Assembly (NCBI GenBank): GCA_016705955.1
Contig: JADJKO010000003.1
Coordinates: 62,001 to 126,000 of the forward strand
Length of the DNA stretch: 64,000 bases
From: Flavobacteriales bacterium
GTDB lineage: Bacteria; Bacteroidota; Bacteroidia; Flavobacteriales_F; PHOS-HE28
Direction: 5' to 3'
Shown: positions 26,771-34,838 of the stretch, piece after piece
Layout: every line of letters begins with the position of its first letter
Position numbering within the stretch: the first letter of the stretch is position 1
The notes under the pieces: model-generated
What the model was told of the DNA's origin: nothing
What the model saw: only the letters and a program-made list of their open reading frames with translations
Databases searched by the model: none
Made by a program: the position numbers and the translations under genes

Positions 26771-29700
26771 ATGCGTGATCTCCGGGGTTCCTTTTCTGTG
26801 GTCGTATTCCTCGCGAGCGCGATCGGAACAGCACAGGATCTCCGCTTCCAGCACCTCACCACCGACGATGGACTGAGCGACAACGCCATCACCTGCATCC
26901 TTGAGGACCGGGCAGGCTACATCTGGATCGGCACCGAGCATGGGCTGAACCGGTACGATGGCAATGCGGTATGGCAGCCGCGCGATGGGACGTTGCGCGC
27001 GGAGTGGATCACCGGCATCCTGGAAGATGACAGCGGCGTGTTCTGGATCACCACGCGCGAGCACGGACTGATACGCTATGACAAGCGCACCGAGGCGGTG
27101 AGGCGCTTTCGCAAAGCAGAGAACGACACGCACAGCCTGGCGAGCGAACAGCTCAACGGTCTCTATGAACTCAACGACACCACCATATTGCTCGCGTCGC
27201 GCGAAGTGAGCTTGATCTTCCTGGACAAGCGCAGCTTGGTGTTCACGTACTGGGCCGATAGCACGAGCTTGGATCCGCTCCGCGCCGAGCCCGCTCCTCC
27301 GGCACATCATGGCTGGTGCCATGCCATCGTGCCGCTCGACGAGGATCGCCTATGGTTGGGTTTCCTGAACTTCAACCAAAGCTGGGTTGTGGATCGCCAC
27401 ACACTACGCACATCGACCCTCTTGATGGTGCAACGCGCAGGCTCGGAGACGCAGACCTGCGCGGCTCTCCAGAGCGGGATCCTATACACCGGAGGCTGGC
27501 AGAACGGACTGGATGCCATTCCTCTTGGACGCAACGCACCAGCACGGATCCAGGCATCTTCACCCTTGCAGGTGCGCGCCACGCCCGATGAGGTAGTGAG
27601 CATCGTGCCTTGGAGCAAGGGACGTTTGCTCATGTCCATCCGCCAGCACGGGCTACTCCTTTTCGATCCAGCCGCAGGATCCTTCAAGCGCTTCGCTCAT
27701 GCAACCAACGACCTCTCTTCCATTGCGAGCGACCAGGTCGGTTACCTCTTTGTGGATCGGTCCGCCACCTTATGGGTAGGTACTTCGAACGGTCTTGATC
27801 GCTTCGTACCCGATGTATGGCGCATGCAGGTGCGATCGCTCTTCGGCAACAGCGATATCGATCATCAGGATGTCCACTTCCACGCGATCGAAGCACAACC
27901 CGATGGCGGTGCGCGCCTGTTCACTTCGAACGGGATCATCGTCACGGACGCCCAAGGCAGTGTACTCAAGCTCCTGCACGTGCGCGCGAACAGCATGGAC
28001 CTTCAGCCCACGGTGATCGGGCGCGATCATGGTGGCGCACTTCTCCTCGGCACCGAGTACGGCGTACTGCGGTATCACGACCTCAATGACCCGGACCCGC
28101 AGGAATTCAGCATCAACGATGGCGGTGGCCATGTCTATCGGCCCGGCAGCATGTTCCAAGTGCGCGGGATCTGGCCGGACACATTGGAAGGCAGGCCCGT
28201 GTTCGTGATCGGCACGCTCGGCTTCGGTGTTGAGGTGGTGGATGCCGCCACTTCCACTATCATGGGCTGGGGAATGCCTTCGGTAACGAATGAGGCACAT
28301 GGCTTCAGTTTGGTGAACAGCATGGTGCGCGATGCAAGCGGAACGTACTGGTACGGCACTTCGGGCGGGGTCCTTCGCTGGGATACGCACATGCCGATGA
28401 TCCGGTTGACGCTGAAGAGCGCGGAGGCGAACGGCTCGATCGATGTGCCCATGAAGGAAGAGGATATCCGCCAATTGATCCTGTTGAACGACACCGTGTG
28501 GGGTGTTGCGCGTAACGGCACACTCTTCTCCATCATCAACGGTACGGTCGTCCGTCATGTACCCACAGGCGGCTCGCGCTACACGATGCTCGGGCTCACC
28601 GCCGATCGGCGTGGAACGATCTGGATCGCCACTGAAGATGGGCTCCTCCGCTTCGATCCACGCTCCGTTGCGTTCACGCGTGTTCCGGTGAATGATGGTC
28701 ATGCATTCCGAAAACTCACCCGCGCGATCACCACGCTCACCGACGGTCGTATCGCCATCTGCGCGAACAACTCGGTGATCACGTTCGATCCGGATGCGTT
28801 CGATCAACTCCCCGAGTTGCCGAACGCGTACATCACGTCCATCCTTTCCGCTGGAAAGCCGGTGATGATCGAGAACGGATCCGCTGAACTATCGTACCGC
28901 GCCAGCGTGATCGACATCGCCATCAGCGCCCTCTCGCCCCAACAACCACAGCCGCTCCGCTTCGACTACCGCCTGGATGGCGTGGAGACGGAATGGCGCA
29001 CGATCACGGCGCGCGAAGCGATCCGGTACGCCGGTGTTCCGGTGGGGTCGCATGATCTGCTGGTCCGTGTGCGCGATGCATATGGTCGCGCGGGATCCGT
29101 ACAGCGTTTGCTCACGATCATCGTCATCGGACCCCTCTGGCAGCAGTGGTGGTTCTATGCCATCGCCCTCTTGCTGATCGCTGCGGGGTTGTATGCGCTT
29201 TACCGCTACCGCCTCGCGCAAGCGTTGAAATTGCAGGCCGTGCGCAACCGTATCGCCAGCGACCTGCACGACGAAGTGGGCTCCTCGCTCAGCAGCATCA
29301 CCATCGGCAGCCAGCTCGCTGCGAAACTCAGTAGCGCTGAGAACGAACAGGTGAAGCACCTGATGGCCCGTATCGGCGAAACGAGCAGTGAGAGTTTGCG
29401 CAGCATGAGCGACATCGTGTGGGCCATCGATCCGAAGAACGACCAGGGGAATGCTCTGGTGAAGCGCATGCGCAGGATCGCGAACGAACTGCTGGAGAGC
29501 AAGGGCGTCGAGGTCTCGTTCAGCGTGACCGGTGGCGTGGAGGAATTGAAGTTGCCGATGAACGCGCGCAAGGACCTGCTGCTGATCTACAAGGAAGCCG
29601 TACACAACGCGAGCAAGTACGCCGAAGCTCGGAGCGTGATGATCGATCTGTCCCGCGCGAACGGTTGGCTAACGATGCGCGTGAAGGACGACGGCAAGGG

Positions 29701-29851
29701 CTTCGACCCGGCGCTTCATCCTGATGGGCATGGCTTGGGAAGCATGCAACGGCGCGGTGCGGCGCTCGGGACACGAGTCATCATCGAGAGTGCTGCGGGC
29801 GAAGGGACGCTCGTTTCCATCCGGGTGGACCTCACGAGAATTCGGGATTGA
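26771..29851 (+). CDS. Two-component sensor histidine kinase with propeller and Y_Y_Y domains
   Basis: A 1026-residue kinase. After a signal peptide (cleavage near GTA-Q) come many propeller repeats of the type ILEDRAGYIWIGTEHGLNRYD (residues about 30-680), a Y_Y_Y domain ending VGSHDLLVRVRDAYGR, one membrane helix (WWFYAIALLLIAAGLYAL), then a HisKA_3 dimerisation helix with the phospho-histidine in SDLHDEVGSS and a HATPase with N-box YKEAVHNASKY, DDGKGFDP and GHGLGSM. It senses a periplasmic signal and phosphorylates a LuxR-type regulator, most likely the one at 37924. The ATG at 26771 is chosen because the GTG at 26705 lies before the terminator stem. Confidence 0.93.
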   Translation: MRDLRGSFSVVVFLASAIGTAQDLRFQHLTTDDGLSDNAITCILEDRAGYIWIGTEHGLNRYDGNAVWQPRDGTLRAEWITGILEDDSGVFWITTREHGLIRYDKRTEAVRRFRKAENDTHSLASEQLNGLYELNDTTILLASREVSLIFLDKRSLVFTYWADSTSLDPLRAEPAPPAHHGWCHAIVPLDEDRLWLGFLNFNQSWVVDRHTLRTSTLLMVQRAGSETQTCAALQSGILYTGGWQNGLDAIPLGRNAPARIQASSPLQVRATPDEVVSIVPWSKGRLLMSIRQHGLLLFDPAAGSFKRFAHATNDLSSIASDQVGYLFVDRSATLWVGTSNGLDRFVPDVWRMQVRSLFGNSDIDHQDVHFHAIEAQPDGGARLFTSNGIIVTDAQGSVLKLLHVRANSMDLQPTVIGRDHGGALLLGTEYGVLRYHDLNDPDPQEFSINDGGGHVYRPGSMFQVRGIWPDTLEGRPVFVIGTLGFGVEVVDAATSTIMGWGMPSVTNEAHGFSLVNSMVRDASGTYWYGTSGGVLRWDTHMPMIRLTLKSAEANGSIDVPMKEEDIRQLILLNDTVWGVARNGTLFSIINGTVVRHVPTGGSRYTMLGLTADRRGTIWIATEDGLLRFDPRSVAFTRVPVNDGHAFRKLTRAITTLTDGRIAICANNSVITFDPDAFDQLPELPNAYITSILSAGKPVMIENGSAELSYRASVIDIAISALSPQQPQPLRFDYRLDGVETEWRTITAREAIRYAGVPVGSHDLLVRVRDAYGRAGSVQRLLTIIVIGPLWQQWWFYAIALLLIAAGLYALYRYRLAQALKLQAVRNRIASDLHDEVGSSLSSITIGSQLAAKLSSAENEQVKHLMARIGETSSESLRSMSDIVWAIDPKNDQGNALVKRMRRIANELLESKGVEVSFSVTGGVEELKLPMNARKDLLLIYKEAVHNASKYAEARSVMIDLSRANGWLTMRVKDDGKGFDPALHPDGHGLGSMQRRGAALGTRVIIESAAGEGTLVSIRVDLTRIRD

Positions 29852-29896
29852 TGCACATGCGCGATCGCGGGAACTTCGGGCCAACGTCCGAAGCAC

Positions 29897-31429
29897 ATGA
29901 ACAACCGATATCCCCTACTCTGCTTTGCCCTCCTTACCGTGGCCACGATCGCTGCGCAGCCAGGGACCCTCGACCCATCGTTCGGCACCAACGGCAAGGC
30001 GATCGCCAATGTGCCGGGCACGTATTGCAGCGGCCAAGCCATCGCCGAGCAAGCCGATGGCAAGCTCCTCGTGTGCGGGCAGACCCCTGGATCCACCTTG
30101 CTCGTGCGCTTCAATGCCGACGGCAGCCTCGATGGCACCTTCGGCAGCAACGGCCTCGTGCTCACCGACGTTGATGTGAGCAACGATTACATCGGCAGCA
30201 TCGCCGTGCAGCCGGACGGGAAGATCGTGGTGGGCGGCAACAAGTTCGATGCGCTGGCCAACGCCGACGTGATCGTGATGCGCTACCTGCCGGATGGCAC
30301 GCTCGACGCTTCGTTCAGCGGCGACGGCATTGCGGACTTCTCCATCGGCACGTGGGCCACGTATGCCACCGGGTTGGTCGTGCAGCCCGATGGCAGGATC
30401 GTCATTTGCGGCGACCGCTATGTCGGTCCGGGATGGGAGTCCTTCCTCACGCGCTTCAATACGAACGGGAGCTGGGACAGCGGTTTCGGCACGGTGCAAT
30501 TGGACATGGCGGCCACCAGCAGCGACAACCTGCACGACATCGCCCTGCAACCCGATGGGAAGATCCTGGTCTGCGGCACTTCGCTGGATGCATCGGACAA
30601 CCATGTGGCGATCGCACGGTACAATGCTGACGGCACGATCGATACCGGCTTCGGGACCGGAGGCAAGCTGATGCTCAGTCCGGGAGGATCCGGTGATGAT
30701 CGGGCCAACAGCTTGCGCGTGCAGCCTGATGGGCGCATCCTGGTCACGGGCATCTCCGGTGATGGCAACGACTTCGGCATCGGGGTGCTGCGGCTGATGC
30801 CCGATGGCACCAACGACGCTTCCTTCGGCACAGGGGGCTTCGCGCTCATCCCGTTCGGCGCGGACGATTGGACCCAGCCCTCCCTTGCCCTTCAGTCCGA
30901 TGGCAGGATCGTGATCGGCGCCGACAACACGAGCGCCTCCACGCCCGACGTGAAGGTGATCCGGCTGAATGCGGACGGCACCCTCGACAGCGGATTCGGC
31001 ACCAACGGCATCGGCACCTCGAACGCCACGTCCGGCAACAACGCCGAGTCGGCCGTGCGCACCTTGTTCCTGCAGGATGGCGGTATTGTAGTGGCAGGGT
31101 ACGCCGAAGCTTCGAACCCGTCCCTCCAACTGGCCGTGTGGAAATTCCTGAGCGGGGTGAACGTGGGCCTTGCCGAGCAAGCGCGCCGACCCGATCAGCT
31201 CGCGCTGGCACCCAACCCCGCACAGGACAGGTTGGTGATCCGTGGTGCGCACATCCAACGCGGTGGCAGCATAGCGGTACACGACCAGAGCGGCCGCCAA
31301 CTCACCGTGCCGACCGTGATCAACACCGACCACGCGCTGGTCGATGTCTCCGCGCTGGCACCCGGCAGCTACACGATCACGGTGCGCTACGAGGACAGCA
31401 TCATGACGCAGCGGTTCATCAAGGAATAA
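29897..31429 (+). CDS. T9SS cargo protein with delta-60 repeats
   Basis: A 510-residue secreted protein: signal peptide (cleavage at IAA-Q), then about seven delta-60 repeats of the form LDPSFGTNGKA ... VQPDGKIVVGG ... RYLPDGTLDASF, and a C-terminal T9SS type A sorting domain (LALAPNPAQDRLVI start, GSYTITVRY, ending TQRFIKE). Delta-60 repeats build beta-propeller-like surface domains of unknown substrate. It starts 45 bp after the sensor kinase. The same RFIKE ending is used by the next two cargo genes, indicating shared ancestry of the tails. Confidence 0.9.
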   Translation: MNNRYPLLCFALLTVATIAAQPGTLDPSFGTNGKAIANVPGTYCSGQAIAEQADGKLLVCGQTPGSTLLVRFNADGSLDGTFGSNGLVLTDVDVSNDYIGSIAVQPDGKIVVGGNKFDALANADVIVMRYLPDGTLDASFSGDGIADFSIGTWATYATGLVVQPDGRIVICGDRYVGPGWESFLTRFNTNGSWDSGFGTVQLDMAATSSDNLHDIALQPDGKILVCGTSLDASDNHVAIARYNADGTIDTGFGTGGKLMLSPGGSGDDRANSLRVQPDGRILVTGISGDGNDFGIGVLRLMPDGTNDASFGTGGFALIPFGADDWTQPSLALQSDGRIVIGADNTSASTPDVKVIRLNADGTLDSGFGTNGIGTSNATSGNNAESAVRTLFLQDGGIVVAGYAEASNPSLQLAVWKFLSGVNVGLAEQARRPDQLALAPNPAQDRLVIRGAHIQRGGSIAVHDQSGRQLTVPTVINTDHALVDVSALAPGSYTITVRYEDSIMTQRFIKE

Positions 31430-31465
31430 GGTCGATGTTGCTTTCCATCGATCATCCATCCGTGC
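31427..31465 (+). repeat. Duplicated segment, copy 1
   Basis: TAAGGTCGATGTTGCTTTCC and the next 19 bases match 37830-37868 with one mismatch. Both copies follow a cargo gene stop and precede response-regulator sequence, one intact and one decayed. Confidence 0.9.
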
Positions 31466-31520
31466 AATTGGCTTGTATGGCGGTCGGGCCCTTCCTTGGA
31501 ACACCGGTAAGAAAAGGCCC

Positions 31521-31650
31521 ATGAGAACTCCCCCATCCGCGTCATCGCCTTCGACGACAAGGACATGGTGTGCATGGAGGCACACCCGGACCTGAGCCTG
31601 TATCGGCGAACCGGCCGCGAAGCCGGACGTGATCGTGATGGACCGTGAAG
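31521..31650 (+). pseudogene. Decayed 5' fragment of a LuxR-type response regulator
   Basis: From the ATG at 31521 the DNA copies the start of the regulator at 37924 (a shared run beginning ACTCCCCCATCCGCGTCATC), but with a frameshift right after the start and an internal deletion joining GACGACAA to GGACATGGTG. Matching resumes through GCGAAGCCGGACGTGATCGT and stops at about 31650. No intact frame remains. Confidence 0.85.
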
Positions 31651-31759
31651 CATGCAGCCGCATGGGCCGACCCTTGAACGCGATGCTCGAGTTGAAGAGC
31701 GCACCGGCTCGATCACCTTCTCGCGGGTTGAGGTGGACCTCACGAGAATTCGGGATTGA
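31648..31759 (+). pseudogene. Remnant of the 3' end of a sensor histidine kinase
   Basis: Translated in one frame the end reads SRVEVDLTRIRD followed by a stop, the same ending as the kinase at 26771-29851, and 30 bases (31732-31761) are identical to 29824-29853. The upstream part is diverged but still alignable to the SMQRRGAALG region. It is fused directly to the regulator fragment before it. Confidence 0.8.
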
Positions 31760-31807
31760 TGGGCACTGGCGGGCGAAGGATCTTGGTACCGTCAAGATCC
31801 CTTGCCG

Positions 31808-34800
31808 ATGAACCCAGTCCTGCGCGTCCCTTATCTTCTTCTTTCCGCAGCGATCTCCACCGGAGCGATCGCCCAGAACCCTGTGTTCCAATGGGCGGAT
31901 GGCGTCCGGAACGTGGAGACACCGGGAACCATGGCCATCGTGAACGGTATTTCCGTTGCAGGCGACGGCACCGCGTTCATTGTGGGCAAGACCTTTGGTC
32001 CGCATACGATCGTGTCGGATACGCTCGTCGGCAGCACCTATTTGGCCCGGTACGACCAACAGGGCGAATGCATGTGGGCGCGCACACCGGGCGGTAACGA
32101 TGTGGCCGCAGCAAGCGGCAACATGGCTTATGTGGTGGGCTCGTTCAGCGGCACGCTGCAATTCGGCGCCACCACGCTTTCAGCCAACGGGGTTGATGCC
32201 TACCTGGCGAAATATGATGCGGCGGGTTCGCTCCTTTGGGTGCATCAGATCGGTGGTGCAGGCCTCAACAATGCCTATTCCGTCGCGGTGGACGGACTGG
32301 GCATGGTGCATGTGGTCGGACATTTCCAAGGCAGTGCGACCTTCGGTGGCACCACATTGATCGCTACGCACGACAGCACGGGCTACTTGGCCACCTACGA
32401 TGCTAACGGTGTGGACCAATGGGCAGTGATCTGCGGCGGCTTGAACTTCTCGGCGAACTACATCTCCCCGAAAATGGCCATCGACGCCGACGCTTCAGGG
32501 AACACCTTCGTGAGCGGTGTGTTCGATGATACCGGGACCTTCGGCACCACTACGCTCGCTTCCGCCGATCTCGATGATATCCACCTCGCGCGTTTCGATG
32601 CAACGGGCACATGCACCTGGGTGCGACGGATGGGCGCCTTTTCCGGTAACGATGTATGCGGAGTGGGGGTGACCCCATCCGGCAACGTGTACATCTATGG
32701 CGGTTTCTGGGGAGACGATGCCCAATTCTGCGGCCCCACACTTTTCAATTCCCATTTCGGCAACCACGACCTGTTCCTGGCGGAATACGATGGCGGAGGC
32801 ACCTGCCAATGGGCCCAGCACGTGGCGCCATGCTTCTTCAACGATTTTCCCGGCAACTTGGAAGTGGACGGTCCGGGCAATGCGTGGATCACGGGCTCAT
32901 ACTTCGGAACCACCGGACAGTTCGGTGCCCTGACATTGACCGGCGGTGGCGCGTTCGTGGCGCGCTATGATCCTGCAGGTAACGCCACACTTGCGGAAAG
33001 ACTGTACACCGCCACAGATGGCATGATCGGCCTGGGCGCCGATGATGACCTGTTCATCGCAGGCAACTTTGGCGGGAGCGCGGTGTTCGACATGGTCGCG
33101 GGAACGAACGTGTTCGCGAACTTCGGCAATGGGATGGGTTACATCGCGCACTACGACGCGAGCCATGCCTACCAGTGGATGCACCAATTGGGCATGCACG
33201 GCGCCGCGTACGACGTCGTTACCGCCATCGCGTTGGACAATAGCGGCAACGTGTACACCACTGGTAACTACAGCGGATCCGCGATCTTCTGCAACGACAC
33301 GTTGCACGCATGGCTTGCCGGTAGCAGCATCTTCATCAGCAAACGTGATGCGAATGGAAACTGCTTGTGGGAGCGGAGCATCGGTGACAGGGGTGCGTTC
33401 GGCAACACCACGCTCAACGGCGGAACCTCGATCGCCGTCGATGGCAACGCCATCTATGTGGCGGGCAAGTTCGCGGACAGCGTGCGGTTCGGGAACACAT
33501 CCTTGGTGAGCGCCGGAGGGACGGATCTTTTCCTCGCGCGGTACGACGACAATGGCAACTGCATCTGGGCGAGGCGTGGCGGCGGAACGGGCAATGATGC
33601 GGGCGCCTCGGTGGGCGTGGATGGTAGTGGACACGTTCTCCTCGCCGGTTCCTACGCCGCCACCGCCAACATCGGGAATGAGGTCTTCACCAGCCTCGGT
33701 TATTCAGATGCGTTCCTGGCCCGCTACGATAGCAACGGGAATTACATCTGGGGCCGAACGATGGGCGGCAGCGGTTGGGACAATGCGGCGGATGTGGCCG
33801 TGGACGCTTCCGGGAACAGCTACGTGACCGGGCGTTTCACTACATCCGCGGCCTTCGGTACACTTACCATTTCCGGCACAAGCGATGCGGGCATGTTCCT
33901 GGCGAAATACGATGCGATCGGAGATCCGCTCTGGGTGGTGGGCACGACCGGTGCCGGTTGGCAGGAAGGCACGTCGGTGGTGCAGAACTCATCAGGGAAC
34001 ATCTACGTGACCGGCTCATTCCAAGGAAGTGCGGGTTTCTGCACCACCACCCTTGAGAGCGATGCGTACTATCACGCGTACCTCTCGTGCTATACACCCG
34101 ATGGCGGTGAACTTTGGACCGAGCAATTCCAGGTCTCCGGTGAAAGTCACGGGTATGGTCTGGCGGTAAGGCCGGGCGGAAACATCGTGCTTACAGGCAC
34201 CCTTTCCGGTACAGCGGGGTTCGGCGGCACCACCTTGACCAGTGGAAGCTATTCCGATGCCTTGATCGCCGCGTTCGAACCGGATGGCACCAGCCTTTGG
34301 GCCTTGGGCATGGGCGGCTCCGGAGAGTGGGATTACAGCATGGCGACCACCTCCGTGGCGGATGCCAACAATGTTTATCTGGTCGGGAGCTATGGTGGCC
34401 TCCTGTTCGATGTGGGCACCCAAGGAGGCTCCATCACGTTCGATCCAGGTGATCCACTTTCGACCATTCTCGCGCCGAACGGACTTGACGCTTTCGTCGC
34501 CAAGTTCAGTGTCGCGGAGACAATGACGAACCCGGTGAACCCGACCCCATGCGGTTCTCCGCTCGCAGTTCCTGATGCGAGCATCGAACAGCAGGTGATC
34601 CTTTCGCCCAACCCCGTCGAGAATTCCCTAACGCTTGCAGGCGAGCTGCCGTTCCTTCCCGGATCGTCCATCATCGTGCGGGACATGACAGGGCGTGCGG
34701 TGGATGCGCCCTTCGTGATCAATGCGAACAAGGCGATGGTCGATGCATCAGCACTCGTACCGGGCAGCTACATCGTGTCAGCACGAACATCGAACGGATC

Positions 34801-34828
34801 GATCGCCGAGCGCTTCATCAAGGAATGA
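31808..34828 (+). CDS. Large T9SS cargo protein with SBBP-like beta-propeller repeats (copy A)
   Basis: A 1006-residue secreted protein: signal peptide ending IAQ, then PVFQWADGV and many repeats of the SBBP kind, each with Y(L/V)A(K/R)YDA.G....W and VDGSG.VYVTG.F.GSA.FG..TL. The C-terminus is a type A sorting domain (VILSPNPVENSLTL, ending AERFIKE). It is clearly a paralogue of the next gene, which starts ten bases later with the same PVFQWA opening. Surface-exposed adhesion or structural role is plausible, not shown. ATG 31808 is preferred to the TTG six bases upstream. Confidence 0.9.
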   Translation: MNPVLRVPYLLLSAAISTGAIAQNPVFQWADGVRNVETPGTMAIVNGISVAGDGTAFIVGKTFGPHTIVSDTLVGSTYLARYDQQGECMWARTPGGNDVAAASGNMAYVVGSFSGTLQFGATTLSANGVDAYLAKYDAAGSLLWVHQIGGAGLNNAYSVAVDGLGMVHVVGHFQGSATFGGTTLIATHDSTGYLATYDANGVDQWAVICGGLNFSANYISPKMAIDADASGNTFVSGVFDDTGTFGTTTLASADLDDIHLARFDATGTCTWVRRMGAFSGNDVCGVGVTPSGNVYIYGGFWGDDAQFCGPTLFNSHFGNHDLFLAEYDGGGTCQWAQHVAPCFFNDFPGNLEVDGPGNAWITGSYFGTTGQFGALTLTGGGAFVARYDPAGNATLAERLYTATDGMIGLGADDDLFIAGNFGGSAVFDMVAGTNVFANFGNGMGYIAHYDASHAYQWMHQLGMHGAAYDVVTAIALDNSGNVYTTGNYSGSAIFCNDTLHAWLAGSSIFISKRDANGNCLWERSIGDRGAFGNTTLNGGTSIAVDGNAIYVAGKFADSVRFGNTSLVSAGGTDLFLARYDDNGNCIWARRGGGTGNDAGASVGVDGSGHVLLAGSYAATANIGNEVFTSLGYSDAFLARYDSNGNYIWGRTMGGSGWDNAADVAVDASGNSYVTGRFTTSAAFGTLTISGTSDAGMFLAKYDAIGDPLWVVGTTGAGWQEGTSVVQNSSGNIYVTGSFQGSAGFCTTTLESDAYYHAYLSCYTPDGGELWTEQFQVSGESHGYGLAVRPGGNIVLTGTLSGTAGFGGTTLTSGSYSDALIAAFEPDGTSLWALGMGGSGEWDYSMATTSVADANNVYLVGSYGGLLFDVGTQGGSITFDPGDPLSTILAPNGLDAFVAKFSVAETMTNPVNPTPCGSPLAVPDASIEQQVILSPNPVENSLTLAGELPFLPGSSIIVRDMTGRAVDAPFVINANKAMVDASALVPGSYIVSARTSNGSIAERFIKE

Positions 34829-34838
34829 ACGCCGCGCC

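Noticed and set aside
29915..32161. 748-codon minus-strand frame over cargo genes
   Set aside because: Runs across two unrelated plus-strand regions and a pseudogene scar; arises from repeat and codon bias.
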